Source: Dokdonella_A sp014338185
GTDB taxonomy: Bacteria > Pseudomonadota > Gammaproteobacteria > Xanthomonadales > Rhodanobacteraceae
Assembly (NCBI GenBank): GCA_030263295.1
Contig: SZOS01000018.1
Span: 1 to 64,000 of the forward strand
DNA length: 64,000 nt
Direction: 5' to 3'
The notes under the pieces were generated by a model, which saw only the letters and a list, made by a program, of their open reading frames with translations, did no database searches and had not been told where the DNA came from. The position numbers and the translations under genes are program-made. Positions 16,637-23,334 of the stretch are shown here, in pieces (position 1 is the first letter of the stretch; the number at the start of each line of letters is the position of its first letter).

Positions 16637-17077
16637 GTGTTGATATATGGCAAGACGCCACTATTTGATAAGTACGTGGCGAAAGATGTTGCGGCCATTT
16701 ACCCTTGGTCTCTTTCAATTGTTGATTGTTATTTCATATACAATGCATTTAAGGCATCGGCCGGAAGCAATAGTGTTTGCCTTATTAGATTATGGGATGA
16801 CGATTGCAATAAGGAATTGCTTACATTAAGTAGTGCCTACGATTTATATGATGCGGACACCAAGGCTTATGGCTCTGAAGTAGTCATTCTTCATCCTGAG
16901 TCTAATTCGAGATGCTATTGGGATCCACAGGAGAGATTTGTTCTTGTTCTCGGGAGTGAAAGTTTCTTGAGCATCGCAAGGCCCTATCCAGTTGATATTG
17001 AGGAACATAGATACGCCGAGGAAATGGACTCGTCTGAGGAACTTGCGCATGTGTACAGCAGTTTGAGAAATCGATAG
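16637..17077 (+). CDS. candidate immunity protein for the Rhs tip
   Basis: Small acidic 146-residue protein of no recognised family, visibly AT-rich compared with the rest of the window. It starts at a GTG two bases after the Rhs stop codon, with an AGGAGG ribosome site inside the last Rhs codons. This tight coupling to an Rhs C-terminal tip is the classic toxin/immunity arrangement. It has no signal peptide or membrane segment, consistent with a cytoplasmic inhibitor that binds the toxin. A strong terminator lies about 105 nt downstream. The immunity function is inferred from position, size and composition only. Confidence 0.6.
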   Translation: MLIYGKTPLFDKYVAKDVAAIYPWSLSIVDCYFIYNAFKASAGSNSVCLIRLWDDDCNKELLTLSSAYDLYDADTKAYGSEVVILHPESNSRCYWDPQERFVLVLGSESFLSIARPYPVDIEEHRYAEEMDSSEELAHVYSSLRNR

Positions 17078-17182
17078 GCAGCTTCACTTACTCTGACGAC
17101 GATTTAGTCAGACGCGTTGAAGCGCAAGGCTAGGGTCGAAGAACGGATCAGGGACACATGCGCACGTTTGAAAAAGCCAAGC

Positions 17183-17208
17183 AAAGCCCGGCCCCGCGCC
17201 GGGCTTTT
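17183..17208. terminator. bidirectional intrinsic terminator
   Basis: AAAGCCCGGC and its exact inverse GCCGGGCTTT flank a CCCGC loop, with A-rich and T-rich sides. It lies between the convergent immunity gene and XRE regulator and can terminate both. Confidence 0.85.
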
Positions 17209-17230
17209 CGTTTGGCGCATGCGCAAGCCG

Positions 17231-17620
17231 CTACAGATGCGCGGCGATGACCGAGTCCAGCACCTGGCTGATGGCGCGCTGCTTGGCTTTGGGCAGGGCT
17301 TCGATCTGCTGTAGCTGCTGCGCGATCTTCGGCTGCGGGCCGCGCTTGGCGGCGCTGCGCTTGCCGGTGCCGATCAAATCCTCGACGGCGACGCCGAACA
17401 CCTGCGCGGCATGGGCGAGGGTCTCCACGCCGATGCGCACGGTGCCGCCCTCGTAGTGCGCCATCGTCTGTTGGGCCACGCCGAGGCGTTCGGCCATCTG
17501 AACCTGGGTGATGCCCTGTGCCTTGCGCTGTTCGGCGAGGCGTTGGCCCAGTTGGACGTAGAAGGAGCGGTCGGCGTCGGCCATGGCCGTATCGGTGCGA
17601 GGGGAGTTGTCGGCAAGCAT
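17231..17620 (-). CDS. XRE-family helix-turn-helix regulator
   Basis: Predicted 129-residue DNA-binding repressor. Residues about 18-75 form a Cro/cI-type HTH: LGQRLAEQRKAQGITQVQMAERLGVAQQTMAHYEGGTVRIGVETLAHAAQVFGV. The Lys-rich C-terminal part may dimerise. The ATG at 17620 is preferred over an upstream TTG because a TATTGT -10 box lies 26 nt before it and GGGAA precedes it. A perfect inverted repeat overlaps that -10 box, suggesting autorepression. It sits at the edge of the Rhs island and may be a remnant of a mobile element or a regulator of the toxin locus; no partner gene is adjacent. Confidence 0.85.
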   Translation of the reverse strand: MLADNSPRTDTAMADADRSFYVQLGQRLAEQRKAQGITQVQMAERLGVAQQTMAHYEGGTVRIGVETLAHAAQVFGVAVEDLIGTGKRSAAKRGPQPKIAQQLQQIEALPKAKQRAISQVLDSVIAAHL

Positions 17621-17646
17621 AGGCGCAGTTCCCGAATGGCGGGTTG

Positions 17647-17652
17647 ACAATA
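17647..17652 (-). promoter_or_regulatory. putative -10 box of the XRE gene (TATTGT)
   Basis: Minus-strand TATTGT ends 26 nt before the ATG at 17620 and overlaps the palindromic operator candidate at 17651-17667. Confidence 0.4.
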
Positions 17653-17667
17653 CCCGTTATCCGGGTA
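17651..17667. promoter_or_regulatory. palindromic operator candidate for the XRE regulator
   Basis: TACCCG-N5-CGGGTA is a perfect 6+6 inverted repeat overlapping the regulator's -10 region. This is the usual geometry for an autoregulatory XRE operator. Confidence 0.5.
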
Positions 17668-17792
17668 CTCTGCGTGCGAGTTATTTTTAGCGCAACCCCC
17701 TTGACACCCAACTTCCGCACTTCGCTCCGAAATTCTCGCAAGTTTGGGCGTCGAAAGTCGCTGGAAGCCGCAAGAATGCTGGGTGCGGCTGG

Positions 17793-17970
17793 AAAACGGG
17801 GGTCGAAAACGGGGGTCAGAGTCGACTTTCCAGCGCCCTCAAGCGCTTGGCATCGGGCACGTCCATCCCGCCGAACTTGCGCCGCCACAGGTAGAACGAG
17901 GCGTCGCTGAAACCGTGCTTGCGGCATGGCGGACTCTAGTGAAGTCGGACTGGCACTGAAAACGGGGGGC
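17793..17970 (+). repeat. short AAAACGGGGG direct repeats
   Basis: Copies start at 17793, 17806 and 17959, flanking an IS OrfA remnant. They look like remains of mobile-element ends; the family is not identified. Confidence 0.4.
17816..17935 (-). pseudogene. IS3-family OrfA fragment
   Basis: Minus-strand translation gives CRKHGFSDASFYLWRRKF followed by GGMDVPDAKRLRALE and a stop. This is the helix-turn-helix region of IS3/IS407-type OrfA transposases. Only about 37 codons remain. It is a different element from the fragment at 13788-14131 and marks the right side of the accessory island. Confidence 0.75.
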
Positions 17971-17976
17971 AGGTCA

Positions 17977-18148
17977 GTCGCGCTGGCGCGGGGCCTGTCG
18001 TGTTGCCTCGCGGCTATCGCCGCATCGTCTCAAAGGGCAGTTACACAGTTCAATTTACAGACTCTGACCGGCCCACCCCGGACATCGATCGGTGCGCGCG
18101 CCAGGCACGCGCTACGATGGTCCGCCTTTGACCGAGAAGGCACCATGG
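17977..18148 (+). other. intergenic remnant with an orphan promoter-start stub
   Basis: No gene is seen. A TACGAT -10-like box (18113-18118) is followed after 26 nt by an AAGG site and ATG at 18145, the same layout as real genes here. However, the frame runs straight into the antisense of the murB 3' end and stops after about 40 codons. It looks like the start of a lost plus-strand gene. Confidence 0.35.
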
Positions 18149-18170
18149 CCTTCACACGATGCGTGGCTCC
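18149..18170 (-). repeat. murB 3' end, original of the 22-bp repeat
   Basis: Identical to 12365-12386 and contains the murB stop codon. See the finding on recombination scars. Confidence 0.6.
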
Positions 18171-19192
18171 GGCTCCAGCACCACGCCAAAGCGTGCTTGC
18201 ACCGCGGCGCGCACGCGCTCGGCCAAGGCCCACAGCTGGGCGCCGCTGGCGTTGCCGTGGTTGACCAGCACCAACGCATGCTGCTGCGACACCGCGGCAT
18301 CACCCTCGCGCAGTCCCTTGCCGCCGGCCTGTTCGACCAGCCATGCCGCCGACAGCTTGGCCAGGCCGTGGTGGTCGGGCCAGCATGGCAGGCCCGGATG
18401 GCGCGCGCACAGCGCGCGGGCGGCGTCGGTGGCGAGCAGTGGATTCTTGAAGAAGCTGCCTGCGTTGCCGAGCACGGCCGGGTCGGGCAGCTTGCGCGTG
18501 CGCAGGCGCATGACCGCCTCGGCCACCTGCGCTGCGCTTGGGTCGCGCACGCCCATCGCGGCCAGTTCCTCGCCCACGCCCGCGTAGTCGGTGCGCAGTA
18601 CGCGCTGGCGCGGCAGCGCAAGACGCACCGCCACGACGATCCAGCGTTCCACCTCGCGCTTGAACAGTGAATCGCGATAGCCGAAGGCGCATTGCGCGGC
18701 GGTGAGCGTCACCAGCCGCCCCGTGTCACGGTCCCAGGCCTCGACCGCGACGATGAACTCGGCCACTTCCACGCCGTAGGCGCCGATGTTCTGGATCGGT
18801 GCGGCACCGACCGTGCCCGGGATCAGCGCGAGGTTCTCCAGGCCGCGGCAGCCCTTGGCCAGCGACCACAGCACGAAGTCATGCCAGCGCTCGCCAGCGG
18901 CGACGCGCAGCTGCAGGCGCGCGCCGTCGTCGTCGAGCACCTCGATGCCGCGCGTGTCGAGGCTGAGCACCACGCCGGGCCAATCGCGCGTGAACAGGAT
19001 GTTGCTGCCCGCGCCGAGCACGAGCGGCGCCTGCGTCCTGAAGCGCGCGAACGCCATCAGTTCGGCCAGCGCCTCGGCGCGCCGCACTTCGACCAGCAGT
19101 GCCGCGCGTGCCTCGACGCCAAAGCTGTTGCGTGTGCGCAGCGAGGCGTTCTCGGCGATCGTGTAGGCGGCGCCGTGCGCGTGGTTGTTCAC
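18152..19192 (-). CDS. murB: UDP-N-acetylenolpyruvoylglucosamine reductase MurB
   Basis: Cytosolic FAD/NADPH enzyme that reduces UDP-GlcNAc-enolpyruvate to UDP-MurNAc, the second committed step of peptidoglycan synthesis. The 346 residues match the type I (E. coli-like) enzyme. The FAD-binding segment LVLGAGSNILF is followed by ENLALIPGTVGAAPIQNIGAYGVE and the YRDSLFK motif, and the catalytic Ser lies in GNAGSFFKNP. The start is a GTG at 19192 whose last bases overlap the pyrD stop (GTGA), so the two genes are translationally coupled. The last 22 bp occur again at 12365-12386. Confidence 0.95.
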   Translation of the reverse strand: MNNHAHGAAYTIAENASLRTRNSFGVEARAALLVEVRRAEALAELMAFARFRTQAPLVLGAGSNILFTRDWPGVVLSLDTRGIEVLDDDGARLQLRVAAGERWHDFVLWSLAKGCRGLENLALIPGTVGAAPIQNIGAYGVEVAEFIVAVEAWDRDTGRLVTLTAAQCAFGYRDSLFKREVERWIVVAVRLALPRQRVLRTDYAGVGEELAAMGVRDPSAAQVAEAVMRLRTRKLPDPAVLGNAGSFFKNPLLATDAARALCARHPGLPCWPDHHGLAKLSAAWLVEQAGGKGLREGDAAVSQQHALVLVNHGNASGAQLWALAERVRAAVQARFGVVLEPEPRIV

Positions 19193-20223
19193 GGACTTGT
19201 TCCGGCTGCGTGTGCGGCGATCGCGTCGATGCACTCCCCGATCAGGCGTGGGCCGCGGTACACCAGGCCGCTGTAGACCTGCACGAGGCTCGCGCCTGCG
19301 TGGAGCTTGGCCAGCGCATCGGCGCCGCCGAGGATGCCACCGACGCCGACCAGAGCGATGCGCCCGCCCAGGCGCTGCGCCATGGCCCGCAGCACGGCGG
19401 TCGAGCCTGCGAGCAGCGGATGGCCCGACAGCCCGCCGCTTTCGCCGGCCAGCGGATGGCCCGCCACCGCATCGCGCGCGAGCGTGGTGTTGGTGCAGAT
19501 GAGGCCGTCGATGCCGGTGGCGATGGCCACGTCGGCGATGGCGTCGAGTTCGGGCGCGCCCAGGTCGGGCGCGATCTTGAGCAGCATCGGCTTGCGCGCG
19601 CCATGCAGCGCGGCCAGGCGTTCCTGTGCCTCGCGCAGCGTGCCGATCAGGCGGCGCAGCGGGTCCTGCTGTTGCAGCTCGCGCAGGCCCTGGGTATTGG
19701 GCGAGGAAATGTTGATCGTGATGTAGCTGGCGCGCGCATACACGCGTTCGAGGCAGTACAGGTAATCGTCCACCGCGCGCTCGTTGGGCGTGTCCTTGTT
19801 CTTGCCGATGTTGATGCCGAGCGGCCCGGCAAAGCGCGCGCGTTCCACGTTGCGCACCAGCGCATCCACGCCCGCGTTGTTGAATCCGAAGCGGTTGATG
19901 ATGGCCGCGTGCTCGGGCAGGCGGAACAGGCGCGGGCGCGGATTGCCCGCTTGCGCGCGCGGCGTGGTGGTACCGACCTCGATGAAGCCGAAGCCGAGCG
20001 CGGCGAGCGCATCCACGTGCGCGCCATCCTTGTCCAGCCCTGCGGCCAGGCCGACCGGATTGGCGAACTCGAGGCCGAACACGCGCAGCGGCATGGGCGC
20101 GCGGCGGCCGCCAAGCAGCGCGCTCGTGCCACAGCGCCAGGCCAGTTCGAGCGCGCGCAGCGCGAGGTCGTGGGCACGCTCGGCGTCGAGGCGGAACAGC
20201 AAGGGGCGGGCGAGGGCATACAT
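19189..20223 (-). CDS. pyrD: dihydroorotate dehydrogenase (quinone), class 2
   Basis: FMN enzyme at the inner membrane that oxidises dihydroorotate to orotate with quinone, in pyrimidine synthesis. Its 344 residues and N-terminal helix pair (MYALARPLLFRLDAERAHDL) are typical of membrane-associated class 2 enzymes. Visible blocks are NPVGLAAGLDKDG, GTTTPRAQAGNPRPRLFRL, NRFGFNNAG (including the catalytic region), NISSPNTQGLR, and the FMN-phosphate motif VGGI followed by SLVQVYSGLVYRGP. The ATG at 20223 was chosen as the first Met before the conserved helix; an upstream Met would add a low-complexity leader. It is followed by murB with a 4-nt overlap. Confidence 0.95.
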   Translation of the reverse strand: MYALARPLLFRLDAERAHDLALRALELAWRCGTSALLGGRRAPMPLRVFGLEFANPVGLAAGLDKDGAHVDALAALGFGFIEVGTTTPRAQAGNPRPRLFRLPEHAAIINRFGFNNAGVDALVRNVERARFAGPLGINIGKNKDTPNERAVDDYLYCLERVYARASYITINISSPNTQGLRELQQQDPLRRLIGTLREAQERLAALHGARKPMLLKIAPDLGAPELDAIADVAIATGIDGLICTNTTLARDAVAGHPLAGESGGLSGHPLLAGSTAVLRAMAQRLGGRIALVGVGGILGGADALAKLHAGASLVQVYSGLVYRGPRLIGECIDAIAAHAAGTSP

Positions 20224-20309
20224 CGCGTGGTGGCCGGTGTCAGCGGGTGCGCGGGGCGCGCGCGGCACGCGCGGCAAGCGTGCGCGTGGACCTCATCGCG
20301 GTGCGGGCA

Positions 20310-20603
20310 TCAGTGCGCGCCCGCGGCGAGGAACGCCAGCCCACCCAGGAACAGGAACACGAACACGATCGCCAGCGCGATCAGTGCGATCTGTACCCAG
20401 CCGAGGATGAGCCCGGCCAGCGCCATGCCACTGCCTTCGAGCGTGCCCGGCGCCGCGTTGCGGATCTCGCTGCGCGCAAGGTGGCCGCAGATGATCGCGA
20501 CGAGGGCGCCGATGAACGGCAGCACGAACCAGCACACGATGCCGAAAATGAGGCTGATGATCGCCAATGTGCTCGTCTGTGGCGCCGGGGCGGGAACGTT
20601 CAT
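20310..20603 (-). CDS. DUF4190-type small membrane protein
   Basis: Membrane protein of 97 residues with two hydrophobic stretches, about residues 12-38 (LAIISLIFGIVCWFVLPFIG) and about 60-92 (ALAGLILGWVQIALIALAI), separated by the polar GHLARSEIRN segment. This SLIFGI...GHLARSEIR...GLILGW layout is the DUF4190 pattern, whose function is unknown. The ATG at 20603 was chosen because upstream codons are poorly conserved in character. A 24-bp perfect palindrome lies 55 nt upstream and may regulate it. It precedes pyrD on the same strand by about 86 nt. Confidence 0.8.
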   Translation of the reverse strand: MNVPAPAPQTSTLAIISLIFGIVCWFVLPFIGALVAIICGHLARSEIRNAAPGTLEGSGMALAGLILGWVQIALIALAIVFVFLFLGGLAFLAAGAH

Positions 20604-20658
20604 GCGCGCGGGTCCTTGGGCGTGACTGGGCCTGGGTGGCAAGGGTAGTGGCAGGGCC

Positions 20659-20682
20659 GCATGCGTTCAATTGAACGCATGC
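20659..20682. promoter_or_regulatory. 24-bp perfect palindrome
   Basis: GCATGCGTTCAA is followed directly by its exact reverse complement, with no loop. It lies between the aldehyde dehydrogenase stop and the start of the small membrane protein gene. A dimeric-regulator operator or a cruciform/terminator element are both possible. Confidence 0.55.
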
Positions 20683-20716
20683 CGGCCGCGCCGCGGCGCG
20701 CACGCTGATGCGCGCT

Positions 20717-22249
20717 TCAGAACTCGAACTTGATGCCCTGGGCGAGCGGCAGCGCGTCGGAGTAGTTGATGGTGTTGGTCTGGCGCCGCATGTAGGCCTG
20801 CCATGCGGTCGAACCCGACTCGCGACCGCCGCCGGTCTCCTTCTCGCCACCGAACGCACCGCCGATCTCGGCGCCCGAGGTACCGATGTTGACGTTGGCG
20901 ATGCCGCAGTCGGAACCGCTGGCGGCGAGGAATGCCTCGGCGGCCTTGAGGTTCTGGGTGAAGATCGCCGATGACAGGCCCTGCGGCACGTCGTTCTGCA
21001 TCGCAATCGCCTCATCCAGCGTCTTGAACCTGAGCACGTACAGGATCGGCGCGAACGTCTCGGTCTGCACCACCGGGTCGGAATTGCGCAAGCCCGTGAC
21101 GATGGTGGGCAGCACGAAGTTGCCCTTGCCCTCGATCGCCGCGCCACCGCTGGCGATGGTGCCGCCGGCGGCCTTGGCCTGCTCGATCGCGGCAAGGTAG
21201 GCCGCCACCGCATCGCGGCTGTTGAGCGGGCCCATGAGGTTGTCGGGATTGGTGGGGTCGCCGATCTTCTTCTCGACCTGCTTGTAGGCGGCCACGAGCT
21301 TGCCCAGTACCTCGTCGTGGATCGATTCGTGCACGATGAGGCGGCGCGTGGTGGTGCAGCGCTGGCCGGCGGTGCCGACCGCGCCGAACACGATCGCGGG
21401 AATCGCCAGCTTGAGGTCGGCGCTCGCGTCGACGATGATCGCGTTGTTGCCGCCCAGTTCGAGCAGGCTGCGGCCCATGCGCCGCGCCACGCGCTCGCCG
21501 ACGAGGCGCCCGACCCGGGTCGAGCCGGTGAAGCTCACCAGCGCGATGCGGCGGTCGTCGACGAAGGTCTGGGCCAGCTCGGTGCCGGCGTCGTTGAACA
21601 GGAAGAACAGGTCGGGGAAGCCGCCCGCCTTGAGCGCGTCGTTGCAGATGCGCAGCGCCGCCACGGCCGACAGCGGCACCTTGGGCGAGGGCTTCCAGAT
21701 CGAGATGTCACCGCACACGGCCGCGATGAAGCTGTTCCACGCCCACACCGCGACCGGGAAGTTGAAGGCCGAGATGATGCCGACCAGGCCGAGCGGGTGC
21801 CATTGCTCGTACATGCGGTGGCCGGGCCGCTCCGAGTGCATGGTCAGGCCGTACAGCTGGCGCGACAGGCCGACCGCGAAATCGCCGATGTCGATCATCT
21901 CCTGCACTTCGCCGTCGCCCTCGGGCTTGGACTTGCCCATTTCCAGCGCGACCAGCGATCCCAGCGCATCCTTGTGGCGGCGCAAGGCGTCGGCGCACAG
22001 GCGGATCGCCTCGCCGCGGCGCGGTGCCGGCGTGCTGCGCCAGGTGGCAAATGCCTGCTGGGCGCGCTGCAGGATCGTCTCGTAGTCGCTCTCGCTGGAG
22101 GCGTGTACGCGCGCGATCACCTCGTTGGTGGTTGGGTTGACCGGCTGCAGCAGGCCGGCATCGGTGGTGGTGGACCACTCGCCGTGGCCGAGGTAGGTGC
22201 CGGAATTGTCTTGGGCGAGGCCGAGGGCGCTGAGGATCTGGCTGGACAT
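20717..22249 (-). CDS. amaB: aldehyde dehydrogenase, antiquitin type (aminoadipate-semialdehyde dehydrogenase)
   Basis: NAD-dependent aldehyde dehydrogenase of 510 residues. It probably oxidises alpha-aminoadipic semialdehyde / piperideine-6-carboxylate to 2-aminoadipate in lysine catabolism (ALDH7A1/antiquitin group). The catalytic Glu is in LELGGNN and the catalytic Cys in GTAGQRCTTTRR, a variant characteristic of antiquitins. The C-terminus NTINYSDALPLAQGIKFEF is also typical of the group. The ATG at 22249 matches the usual N-terminus, and a TACAAT box lies 50 nt upstream. With gcdH in the same window, it suggests lysine degradation toward glutaryl-CoA. The gene symbol is given by family; other ALDH7 substrates cannot be excluded. 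Confidence 0.85.
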   Translation of the reverse strand: MSSQILSALGLAQDNSGTYLGHGEWSTTTDAGLLQPVNPTTNEVIARVHASSESDYETILQRAQQAFATWRSTPAPRRGEAIRLCADALRRHKDALGSLVALEMGKSKPEGDGEVQEMIDIGDFAVGLSRQLYGLTMHSERPGHRMYEQWHPLGLVGIISAFNFPVAVWAWNSFIAAVCGDISIWKPSPKVPLSAVAALRICNDALKAGGFPDLFFLFNDAGTELAQTFVDDRRIALVSFTGSTRVGRLVGERVARRMGRSLLELGGNNAIIVDASADLKLAIPAIVFGAVGTAGQRCTTTRRLIVHESIHDEVLGKLVAAYKQVEKKIGDPTNPDNLMGPLNSRDAVAAYLAAIEQAKAAGGTIASGGAAIEGKGNFVLPTIVTGLRNSDPVVQTETFAPILYVLRFKTLDEAIAMQNDVPQGLSSAIFTQNLKAAEAFLAASGSDCGIANVNIGTSGAEIGGAFGGEKETGGGRESGSTAWQAYMRRQTNTINYSDALPLAQGIKFEF

Positions 22250-22299
22250 GGGGACTCCGCAAGCAGGCAGGGCGCGGGGTGCGCGCCGGAAAACGTGAA

Positions 22300-22305
22300 A
22301 TTGTA
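22300..22305 (-). promoter_or_regulatory. putative -10 box (TACAAT) of the aldehyde dehydrogenase
   Basis: Minus-strand TACAAT lies 50 nt before the ATG at 22249. This is longer than the usual spacing, leaving room for a leader. Confidence 0.35.
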
Positions 22306-22431
22306 GCAGGCGCACGCGCCGCACCGCTGCAGATGCGGGCGCCGCGGCGTGGTTGCAATCGCGTGCCGCCCGCATGTCGGCCCACCTGCAGCGGCGCCGG
22401 GCGTGGGTTCGTTGCTAGACTTCGCCTGCTC

Positions 22432-22508
22432 GGCCCCGTAGCTCAGCTGGATAGAGCGCGCCCCTCCTAAGGGCGAGGTCACAGGTTCGAATCCTGTCGG
22501 GGTCGCCA
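22432..22508 (+). tRNA. tRNA-Arg (anticodon CCT)
   Basis: A 77-nt cloverleaf including an encoded CCA end. The acceptor stem GGCCCCG pairs with CGGGGTC, with discriminator G. The D arm is GCTC/GAGC. The anticodon stem CGCCC/GGGCG has loop CTCCTAA, giving anticodon CCT, which reads AGG. The T arm is ACAGG-TTCGAAT-CCTGT. It lies upstream of a glycosyltransferase gene on the same strand. No integrase or duplicated tRNA end is visible nearby. Confidence 0.97.
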
Positions 22509-22551
22509 CCTCCGGCCGCCGCGTGCGGCGTTCCCCGGTGCGGGCCCTGCG

Positions 22552-23334
22552 ATGCTCCATGGCAAGAAAATCGTCGTCGTGATGCCCGCCTACCACGCGG
22601 AGAAGACGCTGGCCGAGTGCCATGCGGCGATTCCGCACGACATCGTCGACGAGGTGCTGCTGGTCGACGACGCCAGTGACGACGCCACGGTGGCGGTGGC
22701 GCGGCAGCTGGGCATCCGCACGCACCGCCATGCGGTCAATCGCGGCTACGGCGGCAACCAGAAGACCTGCTACGCGCTGGCGCTGGCGGCCGATGCCGAC
22801 ATCGTGGTGATGCTGCATCCGGACTACCAATACGAGCCGCGCCTGATCACCGCGATGGCCGCGATGATCGCCTCGGGCGTGTATGACGTGGTGTTCGGCT
22901 CGCGCATCCTCGGCAACACCGCGATCGCGGGCGGCATGCCGCGCTACAAGTACGTGTTCAACCGCATGTTGACCGCGTTCGAGAACCTCGTGATCGGCTC
23001 CAAGCTCTCGGAGTTCCATTCCGGCTACCGCGCGTTCTCGCGCGAGGTGCTGCTGGCGCTGCCGCTCGCGGTCAATTCCGACGATTTCGTGTTCGACAAC
23101 CAGATGCTGGTGCAGGCGCATGCATTCGGCCAGCGCATCGGCGAGATCTCCTGTCCCACGCGCTACTTTCCCGAGGCGAGCCAGATCAATTTCCGCCGCT
23201 CGGTGGTCTACGGCCTGGGCGTGCTGCGCACCGCGCTGAGCTATCGGCTGTGGAAGTGGGGCTGGCGGCGTTCGCGGCTGTTTTCCACGGCGGCGTGCGA
23301 CCGCCTGCAGGCGGGCCGGGTCGATGCAGCCTGA
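22552..23334 (+). CDS. glycosyltransferase family 2 (DPM1-like)
   Basis: Cytoplasmic-face GT-A glycosyltransferase of 260 residues, likely moving a sugar from a nucleotide donor to a polyprenyl-phosphate carrier. The N-terminal Rossmann strand KIVVVMPAYHAEKTL, the DEVLLVDDASDD segment, the HAVNRGYGGNQKTCY motif and the LHPDYQY metal motif are typical of the dolichol-phosphate-mannose synthase branch. No membrane segments are present. Its 3' end overlaps the start of the next gene by 11 bp; that gene encodes a multi-spanning GT-C-like protein, so the pair probably makes and then uses a lipid-linked sugar. Confidence 0.88.
   Translation: MLHGKKIVVVMPAYHAEKTLAECHAAIPHDIVDEVLLVDDASDDATVAVARQLGIRTHRHAVNRGYGGNQKTCYALALAADADIVVMLHPDYQYEPRLITAMAAMIASGVYDVVFGSRILGNTAIAGGMPRYKYVFNRMLTAFENLVIGSKLSEFHSGYRAFSREVLLALPLAVNSDDFVFDNQMLVQAHAFGQRIGEISCPTRYFPEASQINFRRSVVYGLGVLRTALSYRLWKWGWRRSRLFSTAACDRLQAGRVDAA

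Noticed and set aside
12243..18150. Prophage or integrative element
   Set aside because: No integrase, phage structural or conjugation genes are seen; only IS fragments and the Rhs cassette.
22432..22508. tRNA-Arg as an integration site
   Set aside because: There is no integrase and no direct repeat of the tRNA 3' end within the window.
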